NCBI GenBank assembly: GCA_029941905.1 | Contig: JAPYTQ010000001.1 | Location: forward strand, 124,001-188,000 | Origin: JAHRVQ01 sp029941905 | GTDB lineage: Bacteria > Pseudomonadota > Gammaproteobacteria > Pseudomonadales > Azotimanducaceae | Length of the DNA stretch: 64,000 nucleotides | Direction: 5' to 3' | Shown here: positions 8,036 to 16,555 of the stretch, in pieces | Layout: every line of letters starts with the position of its first letter | Numbering within the stretch: position 1 is the first letter of the stretch | The notes under the pieces: generated by a model | What the model saw: the letters and a program-made list of their open reading frames with translations, nothing else | Databases searched by the model: none | What the model was told of the DNA's origin: nothing | Translations under genes and position numbers: made by a program

Positions 8036-10627
8036 ATGCCACAAATGACCGCTGTTGTTTCCCTGAATGAAGTAACTAAGAAAGATATCGAGTCCGCTGG
8101 TGGCAAGGGAGCCAATCTTGGTGAACTAATCCAACACGGATTCCCGGTTCCTCCAGGTTTTATCATTACTGCGGGTGTCTACGCCGGTTTCATCAAAGAC
8201 TTGAACTTGCCCGAAGCGATTAACGTATCTGACTGCGCTGCCATTCGGGCCCGGATTCTGGCAGCCGACATCCCAGCCAATATTGTTGATGGTATCGCCT
8301 CCCACCACAAACAGATCCAGTTGGCCACCCATACGGATGTCATCTACGCGGTCCGATCTTCTGCTACCGCTGAGGATCTGGGTGATGCAAGTTTCGCAGG
8401 ACAGCACGATACCTATTACTACGTTAACGAACCCCGACTCCCGCTGATGATCAAACAGTGCTGGGCATCACTATGGTCCAACGCCGCGTATTCCTACCGT
8501 GAAGCACAGGGTATTGAACATAGTGCAGTCAACATGGCGGTCATCGTACAGGAGATGATTCAGTCGGACATATCCGGCGTTACTTTTACCGCAGACCCAC
8601 TGACGGGAGATGCCGGTGTTGTGGTCACTGAGTCAAGTTGGGGTATGGGCGCTGCCATTGTCGATGGTCGAGTGTCACCCGATCAGTACGTCACCGACAA
8701 GGATTCCGGGGTCGTTAAGTCCAAACGTATCGCAGACAAAAAATTCATGGTTCCGGCCCAGGTCGAGGATAACGAATCGAGACTGGTACCGGTACCGGCA
8801 ATGTTGCGACGCAAAGAGACATTGCCTCCCCGGAAAATCGAAACGGTAGTCCACTGGGCCAGGCGTTCTGAGGTATTTTTTGGCGACTGCCAGGATATTG
8901 AATGGACTTTCCGGGATGATGAATTTTTCATCCTCCAATCTCGCCCCATCACAGTCATGGGTAGCAAACAGGACGAAGTGCCGGAGGGAGAATATGTTTT
9001 ATTCAAACCCCTCGCAGAAAATTTCACCGAACCACTATTACCCCTGTCCCAGGATATTTTTATTCGCCTGTTTCCGATCATGAGTATTATCCAGGGCAGA
9101 GTCTATCTGAGCCTGAAGTTCATTCGACCGTTTTTACCCTTCAAGATGGACAGTGAACAGGTTGCCAAACTGGCTTACCTGAGCAAAGACGACAACTTTG
9201 TTCCAAAAATATCCAAGTCGAGGCTCGTGCTTCTGGGCATCTTAGGATACATCACTTACCTGGTCGCAGGCGTCCTTTACCTGAGAACCAGAGCGCTGCC
9301 AAACGATTTTATGGATTCCTTCCGGGAGGTTTTCAACCAGGTGGTCGCGGATGAAACCCTTGATGCTTACAGCGCGCTCGAAAGACTGTTTTTTAAACCC
9401 CGCTTTTTCGATCCGGTGGGGAATATGCCGATATTCGTCAACATCAGCGCATCACGGTATATGCTCCTCATGGGGGTGTTAACCCGTCTCCTGAAATGGT
9501 GGATACCAGATGTCAGGAACGATGCCGCGTCGTATCTCACGTCGGGCACCGAAGGCATCCTGTCCACGGAGATGGGAAAACGCATCTGGGAGCTTGCTCG
9601 ACAGGCAAAGAAGCACCCGCAGGTCAAACAGACAATTACTAACTACGAACCCAAACAAGCCTTGCTGGAATTACGTGGTCTGCAAGGGGCGGAAACATTT
9701 CTTTCGGCCATGGATGAGTTCCTGGCAATCCACGGCCATCGTACCTTGAAGGAATTCGAGATCAATTCAATTCGATGGGAGGAGGATCCCACGCCGGTTA
9801 TCGCGATGATAAGAAATTATATGCATTCAGATGCCAATCCGACTGAAGCCCAGGAAAAGGTTAACCAGGCTCGATATGACTTTATCAACGAGATCAAAAT
9901 GTCACTGCAGCATAAACCCCTGGAGAGACAGTTCAGTTTCCGCTGGCGAATAGTCCAGTACCTCCGCAACCAGGCCAAATACTTTATCCGGTTGCGGGAA
10001 AACTCCCGTTTCTACCACATCATGGGTTTCTATGCGGTCAGGAAAAAGATTCAGCAAATGGAAGCCGGGTTTATTCAGTCCAGGCAACTCAAATGTGAAG
10101 ACGATGTTTACTACCTGCAATGGAATGAGATACTCGACCTGCACAACAGTAAGCTGCAATGGGAGGATGTTGAAGAACGAATTCGCGAGCGCAGGATGGA
10201 GTTTATTCGTTTGTCAAAAATAAGCCCGCCACGGACCTTCGGCATTCACATTGCATCGACTGAGGAACTCGAAGTGGATCACATGTCGGGGCAAGGTGCC
10301 TCACCCGGTACCTACGAAGGCGTTGCCCGGGTGGTGATGGACCCTGGCATTGACGCAGAGCTCAGACCAGGTGAGATTCTGGTCGCGCCCTATACAGATC
10401 CGGCATGGACTCCTCTGTTCCTCACAGCGAGCGCCGCTGTAGTAGAAGTAGGCAGCTATTTGTCACATGCCGGTACAATTGCCCGCGAATACGGTATGCC
10501 GTGTGTTGTCGACGCCCAACACTGTACTGCACTCATTAAAAGCGGTGACCGGATCCTGGTTGATGGCAGCAACGGAACCGTAACACTGCTACAGCCAGAA
10601 CACCGTGAGGAAACAGTAAATGTTTGA
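8036..10627 (+). CDS. PEP-synthase / rifampin-phosphotransferase-like phosphotransferase
   Basis: An 863-residue three-part enzyme. Residues 1-310 are an ATP-grasp PEP/pyruvate-binding domain (GGKGANLGEL, VRSSATAEDLGDASFAGQ, SGVTFTADPLTGD, IEWTF..LQSRPIT). Residues about 330-750 are divergent and contain hydrophobic stretches. The last about 90 residues are the PEP-utilising mobile domain with the phospho-histidine in LSHAGTIAREYGMP. The order and length match rifampin phosphotransferases, which split ATP and phosphorylate a bound acceptor, rather than true PEP synthase, which ends in a TIM barrel. The acceptor is unknown. The downstream membrane protein overlaps by 8 bases, suggesting translational coupling. 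Confidence 0.82.
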   Translation: MPQMTAVVSLNEVTKKDIESAGGKGANLGELIQHGFPVPPGFIITAGVYAGFIKDLNLPEAINVSDCAAIRARILAADIPANIVDGIASHHKQIQLATHTDVIYAVRSSATAEDLGDASFAGQHDTYYYVNEPRLPLMIKQCWASLWSNAAYSYREAQGIEHSAVNMAVIVQEMIQSDISGVTFTADPLTGDAGVVVTESSWGMGAAIVDGRVSPDQYVTDKDSGVVKSKRIADKKFMVPAQVEDNESRLVPVPAMLRRKETLPPRKIETVVHWARRSEVFFGDCQDIEWTFRDDEFFILQSRPITVMGSKQDEVPEGEYVLFKPLAENFTEPLLPLSQDIFIRLFPIMSIIQGRVYLSLKFIRPFLPFKMDSEQVAKLAYLSKDDNFVPKISKSRLVLLGILGYITYLVAGVLYLRTRALPNDFMDSFREVFNQVVADETLDAYSALERLFFKPRFFDPVGNMPIFVNISASRYMLLMGVLTRLLKWWIPDVRNDAASYLTSGTEGILSTEMGKRIWELARQAKKHPQVKQTITNYEPKQALLELRGLQGAETFLSAMDEFLAIHGHRTLKEFEINSIRWEEDPTPVIAMIRNYMHSDANPTEAQEKVNQARYDFINEIKMSLQHKPLERQFSFRWRIVQYLRNQAKYFIRLRENSRFYHIMGFYAVRKKIQQMEAGFIQSRQLKCEDDVYYLQWNEILDLHNSKLQWEDVEERIRERRMEFIRLSKISPPRTFGIHIASTEELEVDHMSGQGASPGTYEGVARVVMDPGIDAELRPGEILVAPYTDPAWTPLFLTASAAVVEVGSYLSHAGTIAREYGMPCVVDAQHCTALIKSGDRILVDGSNGTVTLLQPEHREETVNV

Positions 10628-10901
10628 ATTTATTGGATTTATAGTTGGCATACAGCTTACGATGATGCTTCTGGCAGCACTCTATGGAATTCTTGATCTG
10701 TGGTATCGGATTCAGGACTTCTGGTTCGCGGTTATTGGTCGAATTTTGCTGATATCAGGGGCAATTGTCCTGGTTTATTCTGCCACCGGCGAAGGCTTTC
10801 AAAGCGGTTTTTTTGTTGGTCAGGTTTTCTTTGTAATCTTCCATATTGCGATATTCTGGCTCGGACGATTACAGATCGCCTATATGAGACGTCAGCGCTA
10901 G
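10620..10901 (+). CDS. Small three-helix membrane protein coupled to the phosphotransferase-like gene
   Basis: A 93-residue protein with about three hydrophobic helices (residues roughly 4-24, 36-55 and 65-85) and a basic end (MRRQR). Its ATG lies inside the last eight bases of the upstream gene, an arrangement typical of translational coupling, so the two products are probably made in fixed ratio and may act together at the inner membrane. No known family is recognised. Confidence 0.65.
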   Translation: MFEFIGFIVGIQLTMMLLAALYGILDLWYRIQDFWFAVIGRILLISGAIVLVYSATGEGFQSGFFVGQVFFVIFHIAIFWLGRLQIAYMRRQR

Positions 10902-11052
10902 CCACTCACCTTTCGGGTTACCACCCATACTCAAAAACAATCCGTTACACCCCGTTTTACATAATCCTTGAATATGTAAGGTATAACTTACATATCAGTT
11001 TCTGGCAGGAAGGAACCAAAGGTCGCCGAACTAACTACCAGAGGCAATTGAA

Positions 11053-11370
11053 ATGGAAATGACCACACTCATAAAATCCAGCGCAGTTTTTCTGGTACTC
11101 GCAGCCACCCTTTGTATTAACGCCGAAGATAACTTTGTTGTACGTTCAGGTTTCGACTATAGCTATGTCTACTCTTTGCTCCTGGCGTTGTTCTGCTCAT
11201 CCATGATGGCATACAGAAACGTCTTCATCCTGATGGCTGCTATGGTATTTAGTCTTAACGCCAACATGCCCGTAGACTTTGACTTGAACCTTGGCCTTGA
11301 CCGGGACATGTATGGCGGCGCTATGCTGGCATTGGTGTTCCAACCCCTACTGGGTAGATTTCTGGGTTGA
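11053..11370 (+). CDS. Small hydrophobic protein, unknown function
   Basis: A 105-residue protein starting at ATG 11053 behind a GAGG sequence. It has an N-terminal hydrophobic segment (about 8-23, which could be a signal or anchor), two further hydrophobic stretches (about 40-66 and 86-102) and a polar acidic loop between them. It stands 150 bases after the previous gene and is convergent with the GST gene. No family recognised; the normal composition and clear ribosome site support a real gene. Confidence 0.55.
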   Translation: MEMTTLIKSSAVFLVLAATLCINAEDNFVVRSGFDYSYVYSLLLALFCSSMMAYRNVFILMAAMVFSLNANMPVDFDLNLGLDRDMYGGAMLALVFQPLLGRFLG

Positions 11371-11418
11371 CAACGGACATCGCTAAAATCACATCGGGCA
11401 TGCCCAAACAAAACAAGC

Positions 11419-12030
11419 TTATGCGGCTGCGCTCGCCCGCTCACTGACTCGCCCATACCACGCCATGATATTCGCGTTGTCAGTATTCATCGGTTGCCCA
11501 ACCTGCGCGCCGAATTCAAGGAAGCTAAACAGGTGAACGTCAGCCATGCTGAACCGATCACCACAAATAAATGTTTTGCCTTCGATGAGGCCGTCGAGCC
11601 AGGTAAGTCGTTCCTGCGCCAGAGTTTTCAGGTCATCTGCAGCAATAGGAATACAGTGAACGCGATCCTGGAATAACGCCAGGCCGTCGGAAAACCGAAA
11701 CCCGTTCGTCAACGGCTCGACAATTTGTATATCGATGCGACGAGTCCACATTCTCGTCTCTGCCCGTTCTTCAGCGGTCGAACCAATCAAACTTGAGCCA
11801 CCGTTCTTTTCAGACAGGTATTCGCAGATTGCGGTTATTTCCGAAAGGCAGGATCCATCATCCAATTCCAGCACTGGTGACTGGCCCGATGGGTTCTTCT
11901 TTAGATGCTCTTCCTGACGATTTTCCCCTTTCATCAGATCGATATCGGCGGTCTCGAGCGATACACCCAGTTCAGCCACAAACATTCTGACCATTTTTGG
12001 ATTAGGTCCAACAGAATTGATTAACTTCAT
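11419..12030 (-). CDS. Glutathione S-transferase family protein
   Basis: A 203-residue cytosolic GST. The chosen start is ATG 12030, preceded by GGAG at proper distance; the frame stays open further upstream but without family similarity. The N-terminal thioredoxin-like half has SVGPNPKMVRM and the conserved SGQSPVLELDDG with the cis-proline, then SEITAICEYL; the all-helical half has GDRFSMADVHLF, the N-capping motif region. GSTs conjugate or isomerise electrophilic compounds with glutathione. It is divergent from the ABC exporter operon across a long spacer. Confidence 0.9.
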   Translation of the reverse strand: MKLINSVGPNPKMVRMFVAELGVSLETADIDLMKGENRQEEHLKKNPSGQSPVLELDDGSCLSEITAICEYLSEKNGGSSLIGSTAEERAETRMWTRRIDIQIVEPLTNGFRFSDGLALFQDRVHCIPIAADDLKTLAQERLTWLDGLIEGKTFICGDRFSMADVHLFSFLEFGAQVGQPMNTDNANIMAWYGRVSERASAAA

Positions 12031-12382
12031 AGTCACTCCACAGTTATTGTTTTTCGCTTCAGCCAACTTCAGCATTTGCGAGCGCCGACAGTTTTTGTGC
12101 TGACGGTTTTCTTGTTTCGCTACCGCGTTATACCCAAATTCATTGCTGGAAACCACCAGGGTTATCTTTTTTCGGCATCTTCTTGTATTTTTGCTGAAAA
12201 TGATTATCCCTCGACTACTGAAATAGATGGCATTGAAGTAGAAGGCAATCTGTTTCCGGCAGGAAAAACAGCAGACCAACCTTTTTGTTTCACAAACCAA
12301 TGAAACGGAGACGCATGATGCATTTGACTAAACCGATACCAGCAAATTTTTGCTGAGCGGATAACGAGCATCTGAAGTCTCG

Positions 12383-12402
12383 CCCGCTCACCCACGAGCG
12401 GG
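12383..12402. repeat. Perfect 7-bp inverted repeat (hairpin)
   Basis: CCCGCTC and GAGCGGG are separated by six bases, giving a GC-rich hairpin about 180 bases upstream of the exporter start. It is followed by a pyrimidine-rich stretch but not by a clean T-run. Confidence 0.6.
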
Positions 12403-12425
12403 GACATTTCTTTCAAAATTCCCAA

Positions 12426-12455
12426 TCGCTACTGACAGAATGTTGTCAGGAGCGA
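12426..12455. repeat. 12-bp inverted repeat (hairpin), one mismatch
   Basis: Arms TCGCTACTGACA and TGTCAGGAGCGA pair with one mismatch around a six-base loop, 120 bases before the exporter start. Could be an operator, or part of a structured leader RNA together with the hairpin at 12383-12402. Confidence 0.65.
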
Positions 12456-12577
12456 TCATTTAAACTTAGAACTTTCCGCTCATCATCACACCAGAGGCTT
12501 ACGCCTGGGTGTTTTATGTTAATACAGTTTTTGGGGTCACAAAGTTTATTAAAGTGGCCATGTTCAGGAGCAGATTC

Positions 12578-14479
12578 GTGAACGATCATCGAAAAGCCAG
12601 ACTACTGTGGATGTTGACGGCAGGCTACAGGACGATGTTCTCCGGTGCTATTGCCGCGATGGCAGTCGGATACGTCTTTATGTTTGGTGTGCCGATGGTC
12701 GCCAAGTTCTCCATTGATGCAATTCTGGCTGAAGAACTCGTCGTCCCCGCCTGGATTGAAAGACTCGGCACCCTGATCTCCAGTGACTTAACTGTAGGAA
12801 TGTTCGAGTACTTGAGCCTGGCCGCTGTGGCAACCGTGGGACTCACCGTATTGATGGGTATCTTTATCTATATCCGCGACCGGCTGATCGCCGTTGCATC
12901 TGAAGGGGTTATACAGCGTCTGAGAAACCAGATCTTCGACCACCTCGAACATTTACCCAGTCGTTATCACGATCAGGCCGACACCGGAGACCTGGTGCAG
13001 CGATGTACATCGGATATGGAAACCCTACGCGTGTTTCTTGCGGGTCAGGTGATAGAAATTTCCCGCGCCCTGCTTATGTTGATCGTTGTATTGCCAATAC
13101 TGTTCTCCCTCGACACCAACATGGCATGGTTGTCCATGGCCTCAATGCCGTTGCTGCTCATTGTCGCCGTGGTGTTTTTCCAGAAAGTAAAATCACTGTT
13201 TCTGGAAGTCGATGAGTCAGAAGCCAGGATGACAACTGTTCTTCAGGAAAACCTCACAGGTATTCGGGTAGTACGCGCCTTCGCTCGCCAACCATTTGAG
13301 ACCAGCAAGTTTGCTGAAAAGAATGCCGATTTCAGGAACCAAAATACCCGCCTGATCAAGTTACTCGGTCTCTACTATGGCTTTAGTGACCTGGTCTGCC
13401 TCGGGCAGATTGGACTGTTATTACTCATTGGTTCCCACTGGGTAATCGAGGGCGCCTTAACCATAGGCACACTCTTCGCTTTTCTGACTTACGAAAGTAT
13501 GATCATCTGGCCAATTCGACATATGGGGCGCGTTCTTACGGACTCCGGTAAAGCTGTTGTTTCAATGGGGCGGCTGGCCGAGATTCTGCTGGAACCTATC
13601 GAATCCCGGCATGAGAAATTCCCGCCGATGCCTCTCCGGGGTAATATTGAAATCAAGCACCTTCAGTTCGCCTATGAGAAAGGTAAGCCCATTTTAAAAG
13701 ATTTTTCCCTGAGTATTGGCAAAGGACAAACCCTCGCAATACTCGGCCCACCTGGCTCCGGCAAGTCGACCCTGATGCAAGTCCTGATGCGACTTTATGA
13801 CTACAAAGAAGGATCCATTAAACTGGATGGATCTGAATTGTCCAGTCTGGCTCGAAAATATGTCAGGGGCCAGGTGAGTATCGTCTTGCAGGAGCCTTTT
13901 CTCTATTCCGCGAGCATTCTCGACAATCTGAAAACAGGCAAGCCGCATGCGACCCTGGATGAGGTAAGACTGGCAGCAAGAAGCGCCTGCATCGATGAAT
14001 CTATCCAACAGTTTCCCCGCGGATACAATTCAATGGTTGGAGAACGTGGCGTCACCCTTTCAGGTGGTCAAAGACAACGCCTGGCCCTGGCGCGGGCACT
14101 GTTGAAAAGACCGCCAGTTCTTATTCTCGACGACGCACTTTCTGCGGTGGATACAGACACCGAAACCCGTATTCTCTCGGCACTTAAATCATCGAGTGTA
14201 GAGCAAACACGTATCATCATCGCTCATCGTCTGTCCACGGTAATGCACGCTGACAAGATTGCTGTTCTACATAAAGGTAGAGTCGTCCAGGCCGGTAATC
14301 ACGAAAGCCTGTCACGTGAGGAAGGTAACTACCGACAACTCTGTGAAATACAAGGTGCGATCCAGCAACAGATCGAAGGCGATCTCGATGAGCCCTCATT
14401 ATATGTACCAGGAGCCCGGGAAGCATCCAGGGAGAAAACTGCCCGAAAATCGAATCTAGTGAGAGAGCCCAATGAGTGA
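12578..14479 (+). CDS. ABC exporter half-transporter with degenerate catalytic site (NBD1)
   Basis: A 633-residue membrane/ATPase fusion. GTG 12578 is chosen because AGGAG lies seven bases before it; GTG 12509 and ATG 12560 are longer in-frame alternatives with poor sites. About six transmembrane helices fill the first 300 residues. The ATPase has Walker A GPPGSGKST, a standard signature LSGGQRQRLALARAL and Walker B LILDDALSAVD, where the catalytic glutamate is replaced by aspartate. That substitution marks the degenerate partner of heterodimeric exporters such as TM287/288 and BmrCD. It overlaps the next half-transporter by eight bases. Substrate is probably a hydrophobic compound or lipid; not determined. 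Confidence 0.9.
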   Translation: MNDHRKARLLWMLTAGYRTMFSGAIAAMAVGYVFMFGVPMVAKFSIDAILAEELVVPAWIERLGTLISSDLTVGMFEYLSLAAVATVGLTVLMGIFIYIRDRLIAVASEGVIQRLRNQIFDHLEHLPSRYHDQADTGDLVQRCTSDMETLRVFLAGQVIEISRALLMLIVVLPILFSLDTNMAWLSMASMPLLLIVAVVFFQKVKSLFLEVDESEARMTTVLQENLTGIRVVRAFARQPFETSKFAEKNADFRNQNTRLIKLLGLYYGFSDLVCLGQIGLLLLIGSHWVIEGALTIGTLFAFLTYESMIIWPIRHMGRVLTDSGKAVVSMGRLAEILLEPIESRHEKFPPMPLRGNIEIKHLQFAYEKGKPILKDFSLSIGKGQTLAILGPPGSGKSTLMQVLMRLYDYKEGSIKLDGSELSSLARKYVRGQVSIVLQEPFLYSASILDNLKTGKPHATLDEVRLAARSACIDESIQQFPRGYNSMVGERGVTLSGGQRQRLALARALLKRPPVLILDDALSAVDTDTETRILSALKSSSVEQTRIIIAHRLSTVMHADKIAVLHKGRVVQAGNHESLSREEGNYRQLCEIQGAIQQQIEGDLDEPSLYVPGAREASREKTARKSNLVREPNE

Positions 14480-16352
14480 ATTTTTCGATGACGAGAATTA
14501 CAACGATGGATTCGACGACAGCTATAAACGCGGAATGAATCTGGAACTGTGGCGTAGGCTGTTATCCTACACCCTGAACTATCGCTTTGAAGTGACTGTG
14601 CTCGCAACCTGCGCAGTCACCGTTGCGATTGCTGATATCGCATTTCCCCTGATAACCCGGGCAGTAATTGACGGTATCGCGTCAGAAGGCAAAGAGTTCG
14701 ACTTGATTTTTTACGCCGCTCTCTATTTCGCCTTTGTAGTACTGTTGGCAACATCTGTAGCAGGATTCATCTGGTTTGGCGGTAAGATTCGCACCCACGT
14801 CAGCCACGACATCAGAAGGGACGGCTTTCTCAATCTGCAAAATCTGTCCTTTTCTTACTACGATTTCAGACCCGTGGGATGGTTGATGGCGAGAATGACA
14901 TCCGATTGTGAATGGCTATCCAATATCCTTGCCTGGGGTTTGCTCGATCTGATCTGGGGCTCGACGGTGATGTTTGGTATTGCAATCGCCATGCTGTTTA
15001 TGGATTTTACCCTCGCCATTGTCGTCCTGTCCGTAATCCCGGTACTGGTCTGGGTGAGCATTTTCTTTCAACGTAGAATGCTTAAAAGTGCACGTAAAGT
15101 TCGCAAAACGAACTCGAAAATTACCGGTTCCTTTAACGAAAGCATCATGGGTGTCCAGACCAGTAAGGCATTTGTTAAAGAATCCGAGAACCTGAACAGG
15201 TTTGGAAACCTGACTGACGAAATGTATTCCGCATCAGTGCTGAACAAGGTTCAGGCAGCATTGTATCTGCCCCTGGTGTTAATCCTGGGAGCTATCGCAT
15301 CCGGACTGGCACTGGTCTATGGTGGCCTGGAAGTCGTCTGGGGTACGATAACAGCGGGAACGCTTATTGCTTTCTTAACCTACGCCCGTCACTTCTTCGA
15401 ACCCGTGGAGGAACTGGCCCATTGGTTTGCAGAGATGCAAATGGCGCAAGCTTCAGCAGAGCGCATTATCAGCTTGATAGAAGCTGAGTCAGCTATTACG
15501 GATTCGACTGAAGTCCAGCAACGCATCAGCCAGGCTCGAGCCAGTAGATTCGCAGACGGGTTAGCACTGGATGGTCTGCTGGACAATATCTCACAAATCG
15601 AGTTTAAAAATGTCAGCTTTTCCTATGACGTCGGATCGAAGGTACTTGACGATATCAGTTTAACCATTAAGGAAGGTGAGAGCATAGCGATTGTCGGCTC
15701 GACGGGCGGCGGCAAGACATCCCTTGTTAACCTGTTGTGCCGATTTTATGAACCCACAGATGGCGAAATTCTGATCGACAATCTCGATTACCGGGAAAGA
15801 AGCCTGGCCTGGCTTCAGTCCAACCTGGGTATCGTACTGCAATCATCACATATTTTTGGCGGCTCCATTGCAGATAACATCCGTTATGGAAAACTTACTG
15901 CTACAGACCAGGAAATCGAGGACGCCGCCTAGAGATCCTGCGCTCACCATTTCATCACGGAAATGGACATGGGTTATCAAACCCAGGTTGGTGAGGGTGG
16001 TTCGAAGCTGTCCGCAGGAGAGAAGCAGCTTATCTCATTCGCCCGCGCCATACTGGCTGATCCGAAGATTCTCGTTATGGATGAGGCAACATCCTCTGTT
16101 GACACGGTGACAGAACGACACATTCAGCAAGGACTGGACGAGCTTTTACAGGGTCGTATTAGTGTTGTCATCGCCCATCGACTATCAACCATTAGAAACG
16201 CAGACCGGATCCTTGTGGTAGAGCGAGGTAAAATCATCGAGAGTGGAAGCCACGACGAGTTGTTGCAACTCAAGGGGCGATACTCAAAGCTCTACAACCA
16301 GCAAAGCCTCTCTGAATTTTCGCAACGGGAAGAGTCCTGGGTGAGTGCGTAG
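14472..16352 (+). pseudogene. Second ABC exporter half-transporter, interrupted by one in-frame amber codon
   Basis: A single frame from ATG 14472 to the stop at 16352 (626 sense positions) is broken only by TAG at 15930-15932. Before it lie about six transmembrane helices, Walker A GSTGGGKTS and the Q-loop region; after it, with no frame change, follow RSCAHHFITEMDMGYQTQV, the variant signature LSAGEKQ, Walker B ILVMDEATSSVD with the catalytic glutamate, and the H-loop AHRLSTIR. Alignment to relatives needs one residue at the TAG and nothing else. The truncated product would lack Walker B, signature and switch histidine, so this half and the pair would be dead unless the stop is suppressed or is a sequencing error. 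Confidence 0.88.
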
Positions 16353-16353
16353 T

Positions 16354-16374
16354 AAAAGCCAACAGGGGCTTTTT
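16354..16374 (+). terminator. Intrinsic terminator after the ABC exporter operon
   Basis: AAAAGCC and GGCTTTT pair around a six-base loop and end in a T-run, starting one base after the stop codon at 16352. It separates exporter transcription from the gamma-glutamyltransferase operon. Confidence 0.75.
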
Positions 16375-16555
16375 CAGCAGCTTCCTAGCTTAGCGTTTCC
16401 GCAGCTGCCTTTTTTGTCTCGGGGGATTCTTCTTCAGTATCCCCATGGGCACTAACCTAGGCCATTGTGTAAAGCCATAGTGCCTTTGCAAAGATTATGG
16501 GAAGATTAATGGCACACAACGACGAAAAAACCTTTAAAAAGAGAGACTGAACCCT

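Larger units (their letters stand above)
12031..12577. other. 547-base divergent spacer between GST and ABC exporter genes
   Basis: No convincing gene is seen. Short open frames here lack ribosome sites and family character. The right half, upstream of the exporter, contains two strong inverted repeats listed separately. Promoters for both flanking genes are expected but no confident -35/-10 pair was identified. Confidence 0.5.

Noticed and set aside
12030..12300. N-terminal extension of the GST frame by 90 codons
   Set aside because: The extension has an odd composition with many cysteines and basic residues, while ATG 12030 has a good ribosome site and matches the family start.
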